From: Sandaracinus amylolyticus
Lineage (GTDB): Bacteria; Myxococcota_A; Polyangia; Polyangiales; Sandaracinaceae
DNA: 64,000 nt
Assembly (NCBI RefSeq): GCF_021631985.1
Contig: NZ_CP070225.1
Location: forward strand, 6,324,001-6,388,000
Direction of reading: 5' to 3'
Below are positions 35,249-45,336 of the stretch, one piece after another (position 1 is the first letter of the stretch; every line of letters starts with the position of its first letter). The position numbers and the translations under genes are program-made. The notes under the pieces are model-generated. The model was not told the origin of the DNA. It saw only the letters and a list, made by a program, of their open reading frames with translations, and made no database searches.

Positions 35249-36691
35249 TCACGCGAGGGTCGAGGCCTCGGCCTCGCTCTCGGTGCGCGCCGCGCCCGGG
35301 ACCGCGCGTGCATCGCGCAGCACGATCGAGCCCACCACGAGCGCGAGCACACCCGCGATCAACGAGGCCGCGAGGATCGCGAGCTTCGTCGCGAGGAGCG
35401 CGCTCCCGTCGAACGCGAGGTCGCCGACGAAGATCGCCATCGTGAAGCCGATGCCCGCGCACAGGCCCACCACGCCGACGCCCGCCCACGTGACGCCGCG
35501 CGGCAGCGGCGAGATGCCGAGGCCCACCACGAGCCCTGCGCCCGCGAGCACGCCGAGCGGCTTTCCGATCACCAGGCCCGCCACGATGCCGAGCATCAGC
35601 GGCGCGTACTCCGCGTCGAACGATCGGGCATCGAGCGGCACGCCCGCGTTGACCAGCGCGAAGAGCGGCATGATCGCCCACGCGACCCACGGGTGCAGCT
35701 TCGCCGCGAGGCGCTCGACCGGCGACATCGCCTCGCGGCGCGCGAGCTCGAGATCGCGCAGCGGACCGAGGAGCTCCGAGGGCGGCGCCTCGCCCGTCCC
35801 GACCACGCTCGAGAGGCGCGTCATCGCGTGGCGCGTCAGGTGGATCGCGCCGCGCGGCCCGAGCCATGCGCTCGTCGGCGTCATGAGCCCGAGGAGCACG
35901 CCCGCGAGCGTCGGGTGCACACCCGCCGAGTGCATCCCCTGCCACGCGATCATCCCCGGAAACACGTAGATCCACGCGCGCCGCACGCCGGCCTTCTGCA
36001 GCGCGAGCGTCAGCAGCACCGCGAGCGCGACGGTCAGCAGCCCGCCGAGCGCGATGCCGTTCGAGTAGAAGACCGCGATCACGATCACCGCGCCGACGTC
36101 GTCGGCGATCGCGAGCGTCAGCAGCAGCACGCGCAGCGCCGCGGGCACACGTCGCCCGAGCAGCGTCAGCACGCCGACCGCGAACGCGATGTCGGTGGCC
36201 ATCGGCACACCCCACCCGTTGCGCGCCGGCTCGTGCGGGTTGAGCGCGATGTAGATCAGCGCAGGCACCGTCATCCCGCCGATCGCCGCGGCGATCGGGA
36301 GCGCCGCGCGGCGGGGATGGCTGAGCTCTCCGTGTTTGATCTCGCGCTTGATCTCGAGCCCGACGACGAAGAAGAAGAGCGTCATCAGCAGCTCGTTCAC
36401 GAAGAAGTGCAGGTCGGTCTCGATGCCGAGCGTCCCGACCCGCAGCACGACCGGAGTCTCGAGCAAGTGCTCGTAGTCGTCGCGCCACGGTGAGCTGGCC
36501 CACACCAGCGCGATCGCAGCTGCGCCCATGAGCAGCAGGCCGCCGGACGCCTCGACGTGGAGGAAATGCTCGATGGGGCGTAGTGCGCCGCGCACCGCGT
36601 TTCGCACGGGATCCCAAGCGCCCGGCGGGGTCGGGAGCGCGACACGCTCCGCGGCGTGGTCGCTCTCGAGGTGCTCGTCGCGCTGCGTCAT
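35249..36691 (-). CDS. nhaA: Na+/H+ antiporter NhaA
   Basis: A 480-residue NhaA-family sodium/proton antiporter with ~12 membrane helices. The N-terminal region IEHFLHVEASGGLLLM, VGLEIKREIKHGEL, MATDIAFAVGVL (Asp of the transport unfolded helix) and LAIADDVGAV (Asp-Asp transport pair) are all present. It extrudes Na+ against H+ at alkaline pH. A ~40-residue hydrophilic loop (TSAWLGPRGAIHL to the AMSPVERLAAKLHPW region) separates the two halves. Divergent from the transhydrogenase operon; co-directional with the carotenoid oxygenase gene 25 bp downstream. Confidence 0.93.
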   Translation of the reverse strand: MTQRDEHLESDHAAERVALPTPPGAWDPVRNAVRGALRPIEHFLHVEASGGLLLMGAAAIALVWASSPWRDDYEHLLETPVVLRVGTLGIETDLHFFVNELLMTLFFFVVGLEIKREIKHGELSHPRRAALPIAAAIGGMTVPALIYIALNPHEPARNGWGVPMATDIAFAVGVLTLLGRRVPAALRVLLLTLAIADDVGAVIVIAVFYSNGIALGGLLTVALAVLLTLALQKAGVRRAWIYVFPGMIAWQGMHSAGVHPTLAGVLLGLMTPTSAWLGPRGAIHLTRHAMTRLSSVVGTGEAPPSELLGPLRDLELARREAMSPVERLAAKLHPWVAWAIMPLFALVNAGVPLDARSFDAEYAPLMLGIVAGLVIGKPLGVLAGAGLVVGLGISPLPRGVTWAGVGVVGLCAGIGFTMAIFVGDLAFDGSALLATKLAILAASLIAGVLALVVGSIVLRDARAVPGAARTESEAEASTLA

Positions 36692-36734
36692 CGCTCGGGA
36701 TGGACATGGGTCACTCGTGCCCGGAATCCCAATT

Positions 36735-36765
36735 GCCCGAGTGCTCGTCCCGGAGGGCCCGGAAC
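36735..36765 (+). repeat. Truncated copy of the 84-88 bp repeat
   Basis: GCCCGAGTGCTCGTCCCGG followed by AGGGCCCGGAA matches the first ~30 bases of the repeat unit seen at 61617. The rest of the unit is missing. It lies in the divergent nhaA-pntA promoter region. Confidence 0.6.
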
Positions 36766-36828
36766 GCCGTTGCGCGGCGGGCTGCCGCTCGGTGATGCTG
36801 GGCTCGCGACTTCCCAAGGGGGTGTGCC

Positions 36829-38472
36829 ATCCGGATCGGCATTCCGAGAGAGACGCGCGATCGCGAGCGCCGCGTCGCCGCGACGCCGGAGTCGATCGCC
36901 AAGCTGCGCGAGCTCGGCTTCGAGGTGATCGTCGAGCGCGGCGCAGGGCGCGAGGCGGGCCACGAGGACGACGCGTACGTCGCTGCGGGCGCGACGCTCG
37001 GCGACACGCAGACCGTGCTCGGCGAGAGCGACGTCGTGCTGAAGGTGCGTCCACCGACGGACGACGAAGCGCGCGCGTTGCGCGAAGGCGCGCTGCTGAT
37101 CTCGCTGGTGCAGCCGGAGCGACATCCCGATCTCGTCGCGACGCTCGCGGCGCGGAAGGTCAGCGCGCTCGCGCTCGAGCGGGTCCCGCGGGTCACGCGC
37201 GCGCAGAAGATGGACGTGCTCTCGTCGCAGGCGAACCTCGCGGGCTATCGCGCGGTGGTCGAGGCGGCGGCGCACTACCAGGGCTTCTTCGGGCCGATGG
37301 TCACGGCCGCGGGCACGACGCGACCGGCGCGCGTGCTGGTGATCGGCGCAGGCGTTGCGGGGCTCGCCGCGATCGGCGCCGCGCGCGCGCTCGGCGCGGA
37401 GGTGCGCGCGTTCGACACGCGGGCCGCGGCGCGCGAGCAGGTCGAGAGCCTCGGCGCGACGTTCCTCGAAGTCGACATGAAGGAGAGCGGCGAGGGCGCG
37501 GGCGGCTACGCGAAGGTGATGAGCAAGGAGTTCATCGAGGCCGAGATGCGGCTCTTCCGCGCCCAGGCGGCCGAGGTGAACGTGATCGTCACGACCGCGC
37601 TGGTGCCCGGCACCAAGGCGCCGCTGCTGGTGCCGCGCGACGTGGTCGAGGCGCTCGAGCCGGGATCGATCGTGGTCGACATGGCCGCCGAGCAGGGCGG
37701 CAACTGCGAGCTCTGCGTGCCCGATCAGGTCGTCGATCACGGCGGTGTGAAGATCGTCGGCTTCACCGATCTCGCGAGCCGCATGGCGCGCGCGGCGAGC
37801 AAGCTCTTCGCGATGAACCTCGTGCACCTCGTCGCCGAGATGCGCGATCCGATCGGGCCCGGCGTGCTGCGCGTCGATCTCGACAACGACGTGATCCGCC
37901 CCGCGATGCTCACCCACGTCGGAGAAGTGCTCCCGCCTCCGCCGCGCCCCGTTCCCAAGAGCAAGGAGCCCTCGCCCGCGACGCCCGCGCCCAAGAAGAG
38001 CGAGCGCGAGCCCTCGAAGAGCACGCGCCCTCCCCCGCCCGAGGGATCGAAGCCGCGTCAGACCGAGATCCTCAACCCGGCGCGCCGCGCGTGGGGCACG
38101 ACGCTCGCGGGCATGGCGATCATCGGCGCGCTCTTCGCGCTCGGTCGCTTCGCGCCGGGTGATTTCCTCCAGCACTTCACCGTGTTCATCCTCGCGTGCT
38201 TCGTCGGATGGCAGGTGATCTGGAGCGTCCAGCCCGCGCTCCACACGCCGCTGATGAGCGTCACCAACGCGATCAGCGGCATCATCGTCGTCGGCGGCAT
38301 GCTGCAGATCGGCGAGCACGCCGATCTCGCGTCGGTGCTCGGCGCGATCGCGGTGCTCGTCGCGGCGATCAACGTGAGCGGCGGGTTCCTCGTCACCCAC
38401 CGCATGCTGCGCATGTTCCGCAAGGACGAGAGCGCGAGCAGCGCGCCGAAGAAGGGAGGGCACGGGCGATGA
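36829..38472 (+). CDS. pntA: NAD(P) transhydrogenase subunit alpha (PntAA-PntAB fused)
   Basis: A 547-residue alpha subunit of proton-translocating transhydrogenase, as fused in E. coli. Domain I (about 1-370) contains the NAD site [20 protein letters not shown] with the AFDTR strand end and the [27 protein letters not shown] segments; a Pro/Lys/Ser linker (about 375-415) leads to membrane helices of domain II (about 430-530). The frame N-terminal to the first canonical start (GTG 36925) encodes [16 protein letters not shown], the conserved family start, so translation probably begins at the ATC at 36829: an AAGGGGG lies 6 bases before it and no ATG, GTG or TTG occurs between it and an in-frame stop (36793). 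Its last 4 bases overlap the pntB start. Confidence 0.88.
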   Translation: MRIGIPRETRDRERRVAATPESIAKLRELGFEVIVERGAGREAGHEDDAYVAAGATLGDTQTVLGESDVVLKVRPPTDDEARALREGALLISLVQPERHPDLVATLAARKVSALALERVPRVTRAQKMDVLSSQANLAGYRAVVEAAAHYQGFFGPMVTAAGTTRPARVLVIGAGVAGLAAIGAARALGAEVRAFDTRAAAREQVESLGATFLEVDMKESGEGAGGYAKVMSKEFIEAEMRLFRAQAAEVNVIVTTALVPGTKAPLLVPRDVVEALEPGSIVVDMAAEQGGNCELCVPDQVVDHGGVKIVGFTDLASRMARAASKLFAMNLVHLVAEMRDPIGPGVLRVDLDNDVIRPAMLTHVGEVLPPPPRPVPKSKEPSPATPAPKKSEREPSKSTRPPPPEGSKPRQTEILNPARRAWGTTLAGMAIIGALFALGRFAPGDFLQHFTVFILACFVGWQVIWSVQPALHTPLMSVTNAISGIIVVGGMLQIGEHADLASVLGAIAVLVAAINVSGGFLVTHRMLRMFRKDESASSAPKKGGHGR

Positions 38473-39944
38473 GCGGCGTCAGCACCATCGCGTACCTCGT
38501 CGCGGGCGTGCTCTTCATCCGCAGCCTCGGCGGGCTCAGCAAGCAGGAGACCGCGGGGCTCGGCAACGTCTACGGCATGGCGGGCATGATGCTCGCGGTC
38601 GGCGTCACCGCGGCGATCTGGGTCGGCGAGGACGGCTCGGTGCGCGGGCTCGGCTTCGCGTTGCTCGCGGTGTCGATCACGATCGGCGGCGCGATCGGCG
38701 CGGTGCTCGCGCGGCGCGTCGAGATGACCGGAATGCCCGAGCTCGTCGCGGTGCTGCACAGCTTCGTCGGGCTCGCCGCGGTGCTCGTCGGCATCTCGTC
38801 GTACCTCTCGCCCCACGCCGATCCCACCGGTGCGCTGGTGCCCGGCGAGGACGCGGCGGGGCTCGTCGCGGCCGAGAGCGAGGCGGCCGCCGCGCGCATC
38901 GTGCACGTGGTGGAGATCTGGATCGGCGTCGCGGTCGGCGCGCTCACCTTCACCGGCTCGGTGATCGCGTGGGGCAAGCTGCGCGGCACGATCAGCGGCA
39001 AGCCGCTGCTGCTCCCGGGACGGCACCTGATCAACGCGGCGATCGCGATCGCGATCGTCGCGCTCGCGGTGCCCTTCGCGCGCGCGCCGTCGCCGGAGGA
39101 CGGGCTCGTGTTCCTCGTCATCCAGACGCTGCTCGCGAGCACGCTCGGCGTGCACCTCGTGATGGCGATCGGCGGCGCCGACATGCCGGTCGTGGTGTCG
39201 CTGCTCAACAGCTACTCGGGCTGGGCGGCGGCCGCTGCGGGCTTCGTGCTCGCGAACGATCTGCTGATCGTCACCGGCGCGCTCGTCGGCGCGAGCGGCA
39301 CGATCCTCTCGATCATCATGTGTCGAGCGATGAACCGCTCGATCCTCAACGTCGTGTTCGGCGGCTTCGGCACCGCGGACAGCGCGGCGGCGGCGAGCCC
39401 GGCGGCGGCGCAGGGCGAGGTGATCGAGATCAAGACCGACGCGCTCGCGGCGCAGCTGCGCGAGAGCAAGCGCGTGGTGATCGTGCCCGGCTACGGCATG
39501 GCGGTCGCGCGCGCGCAGAACGCGGTGCACGACTTCATGCGCGCGCTGCGCGAGCGCGGCGTCGACGTGCGCTTCGCGATCCATCCCGTCGCGGGGCGGC
39601 TTCCCGGGCACATGAACGTGCTGCTCGCGGAGGCCGGCGTGCCCTACGACGTCGTGCTCGAGATGGACGAGATCAACCACGACTTCCCGAGCACCGACGT
39701 GGTGCTGGTGATCGGCGCGAACGACATCGTGAACCCGGGCGCGCTCGACGATCCCCAGAGCCCCATCTACGGAATGCCGGTGCTCGAGGTGTGGAAGGCG
39801 AAGACGGTCGTCGTGCTCAAGCGCGGCATGGCCGCGGGCTACGCGGGCGTCGAGAACCCGCTCTTCTTCCTCGACAACACCCGCATGCTCTTCGGCGACG
39901 CGCGCAAGAGCATGGAAGCCCTGGTGGGGGCCCTGCGAGACTGA
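38469..39944 (+). CDS. pntB: NAD(P) transhydrogenase subunit beta
   Basis: A 491-residue beta subunit, overlapping pntA by ATGA. Eight or so membrane helices (about 1-290) with NxYxGxxGMMLAVG-type start ([15 protein letters not shown]), and the NADP-binding domain III (about 310-491) with [14 protein letters not shown], the [22 protein letters not shown] stretch broken into [13 protein letters not shown] and [19 protein letters not shown], and PVLEVWKAK. With PntA it couples H+ translocation to NADP+ reduction by NADH, supplying NADPH in the inner membrane. A 1-kb fold-back repeat starts at the stop codon. Confidence 0.94.
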   Translation: MSGVSTIAYLVAGVLFIRSLGGLSKQETAGLGNVYGMAGMMLAVGVTAAIWVGEDGSVRGLGFALLAVSITIGGAIGAVLARRVEMTGMPELVAVLHSFVGLAAVLVGISSYLSPHADPTGALVPGEDAAGLVAAESEAAAARIVHVVEIWIGVAVGALTFTGSVIAWGKLRGTISGKPLLLPGRHLINAAIAIAIVALAVPFARAPSPEDGLVFLVIQTLLASTLGVHLVMAIGGADMPVVVSLLNSYSGWAAAAAGFVLANDLLIVTGALVGASGTILSIIMCRAMNRSILNVVFGGFGTADSAAAASPAAAQGEVIEIKTDALAAQLRESKRVVIVPGYGMAVARAQNAVHDFMRALRERGVDVRFAIHPVAGRLPGHMNVLLAEAGVPYDVVLEMDEINHDFPSTDVVLVIGANDIVNPGALDDPQSPIYGMPVLEVWKAKTVVVLKRGMAAGYAGVENPLFFLDNTRMLFGDARKSMEALVGALRD

Positions 39945-40986
39945 GAGGCTTCGGCGTGCGGCGCGGGGAGGAGGGGCCGCCGGGCCGGTACTCGCGATTG
40001 CCGTTCTGAAGGGTGGGAGCGTCGGGAGGCGGAGGGTCGTTCGCGGGGCGCGCTTCGCGCTCTCCCGCGAAGCGCCCTCGTCAGTCTCTTCGGGGTGTCT
40101 GCAAGCGTCGCTGCGTGGGCCCGTCGGCCCCTCCACCCCGCGCCCGGTACCGCGGTTCTGCCGTCTCGTTGGGTAGGTGGGGAGTGGCTCGCGAGCGATC
40201 CGCGCTGTTCGCGCGGCTCGCACGCTCGCGTGTAGCACCGCGCTCCGCGCGTGTGCGCGCTGTCGCGCGAGAATTGATCCGACTCGGTTTCGCGCACTTG
40301 CGCGAGCACAGCGGAAGCCAGCAATCGACTCGATGGCAGATGACCAGGAAACGAGTCCGGCCGATCACGGCCCATCGGGGTCGACGTACACGACGCGCGG
40401 GCCGCTGTGTCCCGCAGCACGCCGATGCCGAGCTCGAGCGCGACGTCGTAGCCGCCCGACACGCGCACCGCGCCTCGGGCCGAACGAAGGCGACGAAGCA
40501 CACGAGCTCGTCGCCCCACACTCACGCCGCACCCGCACTCGCGCCGCACCCGCAGGCACGCCACGCCCGCACTCGCGCCGCGCCCGTACTCGCGACTGCC
40601 CTCCTCGCGCGACTGCCCTCCTCGCGCGACGAAGTCGCGCGGTGCTACGTGCTCATTCTCGCGCGACAGCGCGCACACGCGCGACGAAGTCGCGCGGTGC
40701 TACCCGCGAGCGTCCGGACCGCGGCGAAGCGCGGGTCGGACGCGAGGCATCCGCCACCCAACCTAGCGAGACGGCAGAACCGCGGTACCGGGCGTGGGGT
40801 GGAGGGACCGACGGGTCCACGCAGCGACGCTCGCAGACACCTCATCGAGACTGACGTGGTCGCTTCGCGGCAGCGCGCAACGCGAACGACCCTCCGCCTC
40901 CCGACGCTCGCGCCCTCTCGTCCGGCGATCGCGAGTACCGGCCCGGCGGTCCCTCCACCCCGCGCCGCACGCCGAAGCCTCTCCGA
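39945..40986. repeat. ~1 kb fold-back element with ~330 bp imperfect inverted arms
   Basis: Fills the whole gap between the convergent stops of pntB (39944) and the VWA gene (40987). Outer arms 39945-40180 and 40752-40984 are inverted copies that share GAGGCTTCGGCGTGCGG at the outer ends and CGGTACCGCGGTTCTG-like and ACGGCAGAACCGCGG inner ends. Inner arms 40232-40274 and 40655-40703 are also inverted copies (GTAGCACCGCGC and GTGTGCGCGCTGTCGCGC). The central ~380 bp are GC-rich and unique except for two direct copies of a GCGCGACGAAGTCGCGC hairpin (40625-40648, 40680-40703) and short CTCGCGCGACTGCCCTC duplications. No supported gene lies within. Imperfect match between arms suggests an old duplication or element. 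Confidence 0.85.
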
Positions 40987-42156
40987 TCAAATGATCAGCG
41001 TCTCGCACCCCAGCGCGATGTCGACGCGCCCGCTGGTGTCGGCCTCGACGCGCGAGCACGTGCTCGGGCAGAGCCGGATTTGCGTCGGATTCTCGGGATC
41101 GTCGTAGTACCAGCCATCGGCGCCGCTCGACGGACAGTTCGCGCCGTCGTCGGTGCCGACGTACGGGAAGCGCTGCTCCGCGCCGCCGCTCGGCGTGTAC
41201 ACGACGTTCACGCGGCCGCGATCGAACTCCATCCCATCGGGCGCCTCGGGGATGTCGAACTCGCACGGGATCGCAGTGGGCACCGCGATCGACGCGAGGA
41301 GCGTCGAGAACGCCGCGCTCCAGTCCGCGGTGCAGATCGAGATGCGCTGTCCGCCGGTGCGCGTGGCGATGTCCCAGTACTCGTCGCCGTTGTCGGCCGC
41401 TTCGCCGTTCGGGCCGCTGCAACCGGGCAGCGGGATGGGGAAGGGCCCGCCGCACCCGAAGGGACCGCAGTTCGTCGACCCCGGCGGCGACGCGATCGCG
41501 TGCGACGTCCACGCGTGACCGAGCAGCCCGCTGAACATCGTGTGGAACTCCGCCGCGCCCATCGAGCTCTCGTCATCGGTCACGTGCACGATGTGCGTGA
41601 CCGCGTCACGACGCAGGAAGTCGCTCCACATCGGGTACGACGCGATCAGGTCCGACATCGCGTCCTGCGACTGCACGTCGTACGAGACGAAACGGAAGCG
41701 CGCGGCGTCGGTGCCGAGCGGAGGCGGCACGTTCACGAACCCCGACGCGGTGATCACGACCACGCGGTAGTCGGTGATGCCCGAGGCTTCGATCGCGCTC
41801 ACGAACGAGTTCATGTTGTTCTGGATGATCGCGGCCTCGCCATCCATCGAGCCCGAGTTGTCGATGATCCAGACGATGTCGATCGGCGCGAAGCGCGTCT
41901 CGGCCTCGAAGGGCAGCTCGTCGCACGTGTCGAACCCGCCGTCGCGCGGGCCCGCATCGACGAAACAGGCGGGCGCACTGCCACACGTCGCCTCGTCGCA
42001 GTCGCGCACGCCGTCGTTGTCGTTGTCGATTCCGTCGCTGCACTGAGCGCCGGTCTCGCCGCCCGGTGTGCCGGTGCCCGAGTCGCGCCGTCCTCGGCCC
42101 TCGTCGGTGCATCCGATCAGAGCAAGCGCGACCAAGCCGAGAGAAAGCGAGCGCAT
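40987..42156 (-). CDS. VWA-domain lipoprotein
   Basis: A 389-residue lipoprotein: signal LVALALIGC (lipobox, Cys about residue 16), a short Cys/Asp-rich myxobacterial spacer (QCSDGIDNDNDG-type repeat, calcium-binding-like), and a von Willebrand A domain (about 92-300) with a MIDAS motif WIIDNSGSM and DDESSM near residue 198. C-terminal region rich in Cys, ending SGRVDIALGCETLII. VWA domains bind protein ligands via metal; the cell-surface location suggests adhesion. It converges on pntB across the fold-back element. Confidence 0.85.
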   Translation of the reverse strand: MRSLSLGLVALALIGCTDEGRGRRDSGTGTPGGETGAQCSDGIDNDNDGVRDCDEATCGSAPACFVDAGPRDGGFDTCDELPFEAETRFAPIDIVWIIDNSGSMDGEAAIIQNNMNSFVSAIEASGITDYRVVVITASGFVNVPPPLGTDAARFRFVSYDVQSQDAMSDLIASYPMWSDFLRRDAVTHIVHVTDDESSMGAAEFHTMFSGLLGHAWTSHAIASPPGSTNCGPFGCGGPFPIPLPGCSGPNGEAADNGDEYWDIATRTGGQRISICTADWSAAFSTLLASIAVPTAIPCEFDIPEAPDGMEFDRGRVNVVYTPSGGAEQRFPYVGTDDGANCPSSGADGWYYDDPENPTQIRLCPSTCSRVEADTSGRVDIALGCETLII

Positions 42157-42298
42157 GGGACCCCTCCAGTGCGTCGATCAGGGTCGGCGCATGTGGGCGC
42201 GCGAGTAAACCAACCCCCGGTGAGCATGCGCATTGGCCGAAGCGGCCGCGGGGGAGGCCCCGTTGCGGTACGCGCATCGAGGCCCGAAGATCACGCCC

Positions 42299-42955
42299 AT
42301 GTACGCCTTCGTCGATCCGAAGAAGCTCCGCATCCCGACCGCCGCCGAGGCGCTGCCCGGGCGCGCCGAGAAGATGCGCGTGCCCTCGCAGCACTACGTG
42401 CTCGGCACGCCGCTCGAGCCGCCCTTCGCCGACGGCATGGAGCTCGCCCTGTTCGGGCTCGGCTGTTTCTGGGGCGCGGAGAAGGCGTTCTGGAAGCTGC
42501 CCGGCGTGTACAGCACGTCGGTCGGTTATGCCGCGGGCATCACGCCGAACCCGACGTACAAGGAGGTCTGCAGCGGGCGCACCGGCCACAACGAGGTCGT
42601 GCGCGTGGTGTTCGATCCCGAGAAGATCTCGTACGAGCAGCTGCTCAAGACGTTCTGGGAGACCCACGACCCGACGCAGGGCATGCGCCAGGGCAACGAC
42701 GTCGGGACGCAGTACCGCAGCGGCATCTACGCCTACGGCGACGCGCAGAAGCGCGCGGCGGAGGAGAGCAAGCGCATGTACGACGAGAAGCTGCGCGCCG
42801 CGGGCTACGACGCGATCAGCACCGAGATCGTCGACGCGCCGGAGTTCTTCTACGCGGAGGACTACCACCAGCAGTACCTCGCGAAGAACCCCGACGGTTA
42901 CTGCGGCATCGGTGGCACCGGCGTGAGCTGCCCCATCGGCCTCCAGACCGAATGA
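42299..42955 (+). CDS. msrA: Peptide-methionine (S)-S-oxide reductase MsrA
   Basis: A 218-residue MsrA. Catalytic Cys lies in [10 protein letters not shown] (about residue 57), with [40 protein letters not shown] and AEDYHQQYL motifs all present. Reduces methionine-S-sulfoxide in oxidised proteins. A C-terminal Cys in GVSCPIG and one in DGYCGIG could be resolving cysteines. No signal peptide; cytoplasmic. The ATG at 42299 fits the family's N-terminus; the frame is open further upstream. Confidence 0.93.
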   Translation: MYAFVDPKKLRIPTAAEALPGRAEKMRVPSQHYVLGTPLEPPFADGMELALFGLGCFWGAEKAFWKLPGVYSTSVGYAAGITPNPTYKEVCSGRTGHNEVVRVVFDPEKISYEQLLKTFWETHDPTQGMRQGNDVGTQYRSGIYAYGDAQKRAAEESKRMYDEKLRAAGYDAISTEIVDAPEFFYAEDYHQQYLAKNPDGYCGIGGTGVSCPIGLQTE

Positions 42956-43000
42956 CCGCATGACAGCGCGCGCGGGCTCGGCGAGAATGCCCGCGTCGTC

Positions 43001-43294
43001 ATGCAGCCGAACGAACGCAAGCTCTACGTCCAGATCCTCGGCCAGGTCCTGATCGCCGACGGCGCGCTCTCCGACGCGGAGCGCACGTACCTCGACGGCG
43101 TGATGGACGCGCTCCAGATGAGCGCCGACGAGCGGAAAGCCGCGTTCGCCGGCATCTCGGTCGACAGTCCGATCGAGGAGCGCGTCGCCGGGCTCGGTGC
43201 GGTCGCGCGTGATCGCCTGCGCGGTGATCTCGCGCGCGCCGCGGCCGATGGCGAGACCGCGATCCTCGAGCGCGTCCGCGCAGCGCTCGCATGA
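43001..43294 (+). CDS. TerB-like small protein
   Basis: A 97-residue helical protein resembling the TerB/TerB-like fold: ILGQVLIADGALSDAERTYL, then a QMSADER turn and AVARDRLRGDLARAAADGE helices. The Asp/Glu in the ADGALSDAE turn matches the TerB metal-binding loop. Function unknown; TerB-like proteins accompany stress or secretion systems. Its last 4 bases (ATGA) overlap the start of the spermidine synthase-like gene, indicating one operon. Preceded by a 7-bp hairpin (CGCGGGC/GCCCGCG, 42971-42995) that ends 5 bases before the start. Confidence 0.7.
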   Translation: MQPNERKLYVQILGQVLIADGALSDAERTYLDGVMDALQMSADERKAAFAGISVDSPIEERVAGLGAVARDRLRGDLARAAADGETAILERVRAALA

Positions 43295-45330
43295 CCGCGC
43301 TGCGCGTCTTCGTCTTCCTCGGCGCGTTCCTGCTCTTCGCGATGGAGCCGATGGTCGGGCGGCTCCTGCTGCCCGGCTTCGGCGGTGCGTTCCACGTGTG
43401 GACGACGTCGCTGATGTTCTTCCAGGGCGCGCTCTTCCTCGGCTACCTCTACGCGCACCTCGCGTCGGAGCGCGCCGGCAAGTGGCACCTCGCGCTGCTC
43501 GCGATCCCGATCGTGCTGCTGCCGCCGACGGTGCGCATCGCGGGCGAAGGCGGCGGCATCGGGACGCTGCTCGCGACGATGGCGGTCGACTTCGGACTGC
43601 CGTTCATCGCGCTCGCGACGACGGGCGTGGTCGCGCAGGGCTGGCTCGCGCGCTCGACGTTGCCGGGACGCGCGAGCCCGTTCTTCCTCTACGCGACGTC
43701 GAACACGGGATCGCTCGTCGCGCTGCTCGCGTACGCGCTCGTGATCGAGCCGCTCGTCGGGCTCGGCGTGCAGCGCTGGGCGTGGGCGATCGGGTTCGTG
43801 CTCTATCTCGCCTCGGCGTTCTTCGCGTACCGCGCGACCCACGCGGGCGGGACCGCGCCGGTCGTCGCTACGGAAACCGTAGCGCCGACTACAGAAACCG
43901 TAGCGCCGGGCCGCATCGTGTACTGGCTGCTGCTGAGCGCGTTCCCGAGCGTGTTCCTGATGGCGGTCACGAACCTCATCGCCCTCGACGCCGGCAACGT
44001 GCCGCTCGTGTGGGTCGTGCCGCTCGCGCTCTACCTCGGCACGTTCATCCTCGCGTTCGGCGAGCCCAGTCGCGTGCCCGCCGCAGTGCGCCGCCTGTGG
44101 CCGCACTTCGCGGCGGTGGGCCTCTTCTTCTTCGCAGGCGCGGAGACCGGCGGCACGTGGCTGCAGGTCGTGCTGCACCTCGGCGTGATGTTCGCGGTGT
44201 GCCTCGCCGCGCACGGCGAGCTCTACGCGTCGCGCCCGAGCGCGAAGCACCTCACGCTCTACTACCTCGTGATCTCGCTCGGCGGGTGGCTCGGCGGCGC
44301 GTTCGTCGCGCTCGGCGCGCCCGCGTTCTTCACCGGGCTCTGGGAGTACCCGCTCGCGCTCGCCGGCCTCGCGCTCACGATGGTGATCGCGCGACGTGCC
44401 GAGCTCTTCGCGTGGATGAAGGGCCCGGGGCGCGGCGCGGTCGCGATCACGATCGTGCTGATCGGCGCGATGGGATGGCGCATCGCGAGCGCGAGCAGCA
44501 GCTCACGGGCGAGCGCGACGCGCACCCTCGAGGTGCGGCGCAGCTTCTACGGCCTCTACTACGTGCTCGAGCGCCCGAGCACGCGCGGGACCGAGCGCGA
44601 TCTCGTCAGCGGCACCACGCGCCACGGGCGGCAGTTCCTCGCGTCCCAGCACCGCAGCGAGCCCCTCAGCTACTACCACCGCACCGGTCCGCTCGGCGAC
44701 ACGATGGCGATCCTCGACGCGCGCGAGACGCGCGCCACCCGCTTCGGCGTGATCGGCCTCGGCGTGGGCGCGGCCGCGGCGTACGTCGAGCCCGATCAGT
44801 CGATCGACTTCTACGAGATCGATCAGGCGGTCGACGATCTCGCGCGCACCCACTTCCACTACCTCGAGGACTGCCGCGGCGACGAGCAGACGTTGGTCGG
44901 CGACGCGCGCCTCACGCTCGCGCGCGGCGACGTGCGCACCGACTACGATCTGCTGCTCGTCGACGCGTTCGCGGGCGACGCGATCCCGACGCACCTCGTG
45001 ACGCGCGAGGCGGTCGAGCTCTACCGCGGCGCGGTGGCCGAGCACGGCGTGCTGCTCTTCCACATCTCGAACCGCTACTACGATCTTCGTCCGGTGCTCG
45101 CCGCGATCGCGCGCGACCTCGGCATGCACGCCGCGACCAAGCAGTTCCTCCGCCCGCCCGATCGCGAGGCCGCGGACCCGAGCGTCTACTTCGTGATGAT
45201 GGAGAGCGAGGACGAGCTCGCGCCGTTCGTCGAGCGCGGCTTCACGCCGGTGACCGCGACGTGGCCCGAGCCGGTCTCGGCGTGGACCGACGATCACGCG
45301 AGCTCGCTGCTCGCGCTGATGCCGGATTGA
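43291..45330 (+). CDS. Membrane-fused spermidine synthase-like protein
   Basis: A 679-residue protein: ~10 membrane helices (about 1-400) in an MFS-like arrangement, then a spermidine synthase-like Rossmann domain (about 440-670) with VIGLGVGAAAAYV, YEIDQAVDDLA and LLLVDAFAGDAIPTHL. This architecture is common in Proteobacteria and Myxococcota; the enzymatic product is unknown. Around residue 190-206 a small insertion encodes TETVAPTTETVAPG; at the DNA level it consists of two near-identical copies of a palindrome-containing unit (43870-43911). The stop is followed by the 84-bp repeat array. Confidence 0.85.
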   Translation: MTALRVFVFLGAFLLFAMEPMVGRLLLPGFGGAFHVWTTSLMFFQGALFLGYLYAHLASERAGKWHLALLAIPIVLLPPTVRIAGEGGGIGTLLATMAVDFGLPFIALATTGVVAQGWLARSTLPGRASPFFLYATSNTGSLVALLAYALVIEPLVGLGVQRWAWAIGFVLYLASAFFAYRATHAGGTAPVVATETVAPTTETVAPGRIVYWLLLSAFPSVFLMAVTNLIALDAGNVPLVWVVPLALYLGTFILAFGEPSRVPAAVRRLWPHFAAVGLFFFAGAETGGTWLQVVLHLGVMFAVCLAAHGELYASRPSAKHLTLYYLVISLGGWLGGAFVALGAPAFFTGLWEYPLALAGLALTMVIARRAELFAWMKGPGRGAVAITIVLIGAMGWRIASASSSSRASATRTLEVRRSFYGLYYVLERPSTRGTERDLVSGTTRHGRQFLASQHRSEPLSYYHRTGPLGDTMAILDARETRATRFGVIGLGVGAAAAYVEPDQSIDFYEIDQAVDDLARTHFHYLEDCRGDEQTLVGDARLTLARGDVRTDYDLLLVDAFAGDAIPTHLVTREAVELYRGAVAEHGVLLFHISNRYYDLRPVLAAIARDLGMHAATKQFLRPPDREAADPSVYFVMMESEDELAPFVERGFTPVTATWPEPVSAWTDDHASSLLALMPD

Positions 45331-45336
45331 GTCCCT

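Noticed and set aside
36925..36927. GTG as start of pntA
   Set aside because: It would remove the conserved IRIGIPRE N-terminus; the ATC at 36829 has a better placed ribosome-binding site.
38058..40238. A 726-codon minus-strand frame across pntB and the fold-back element
   Set aside because: Antisense to pntA/pntB with biased composition; the repeat arms create apparent similarity to a plus-strand frame at 40013-41107, which is equally spurious.
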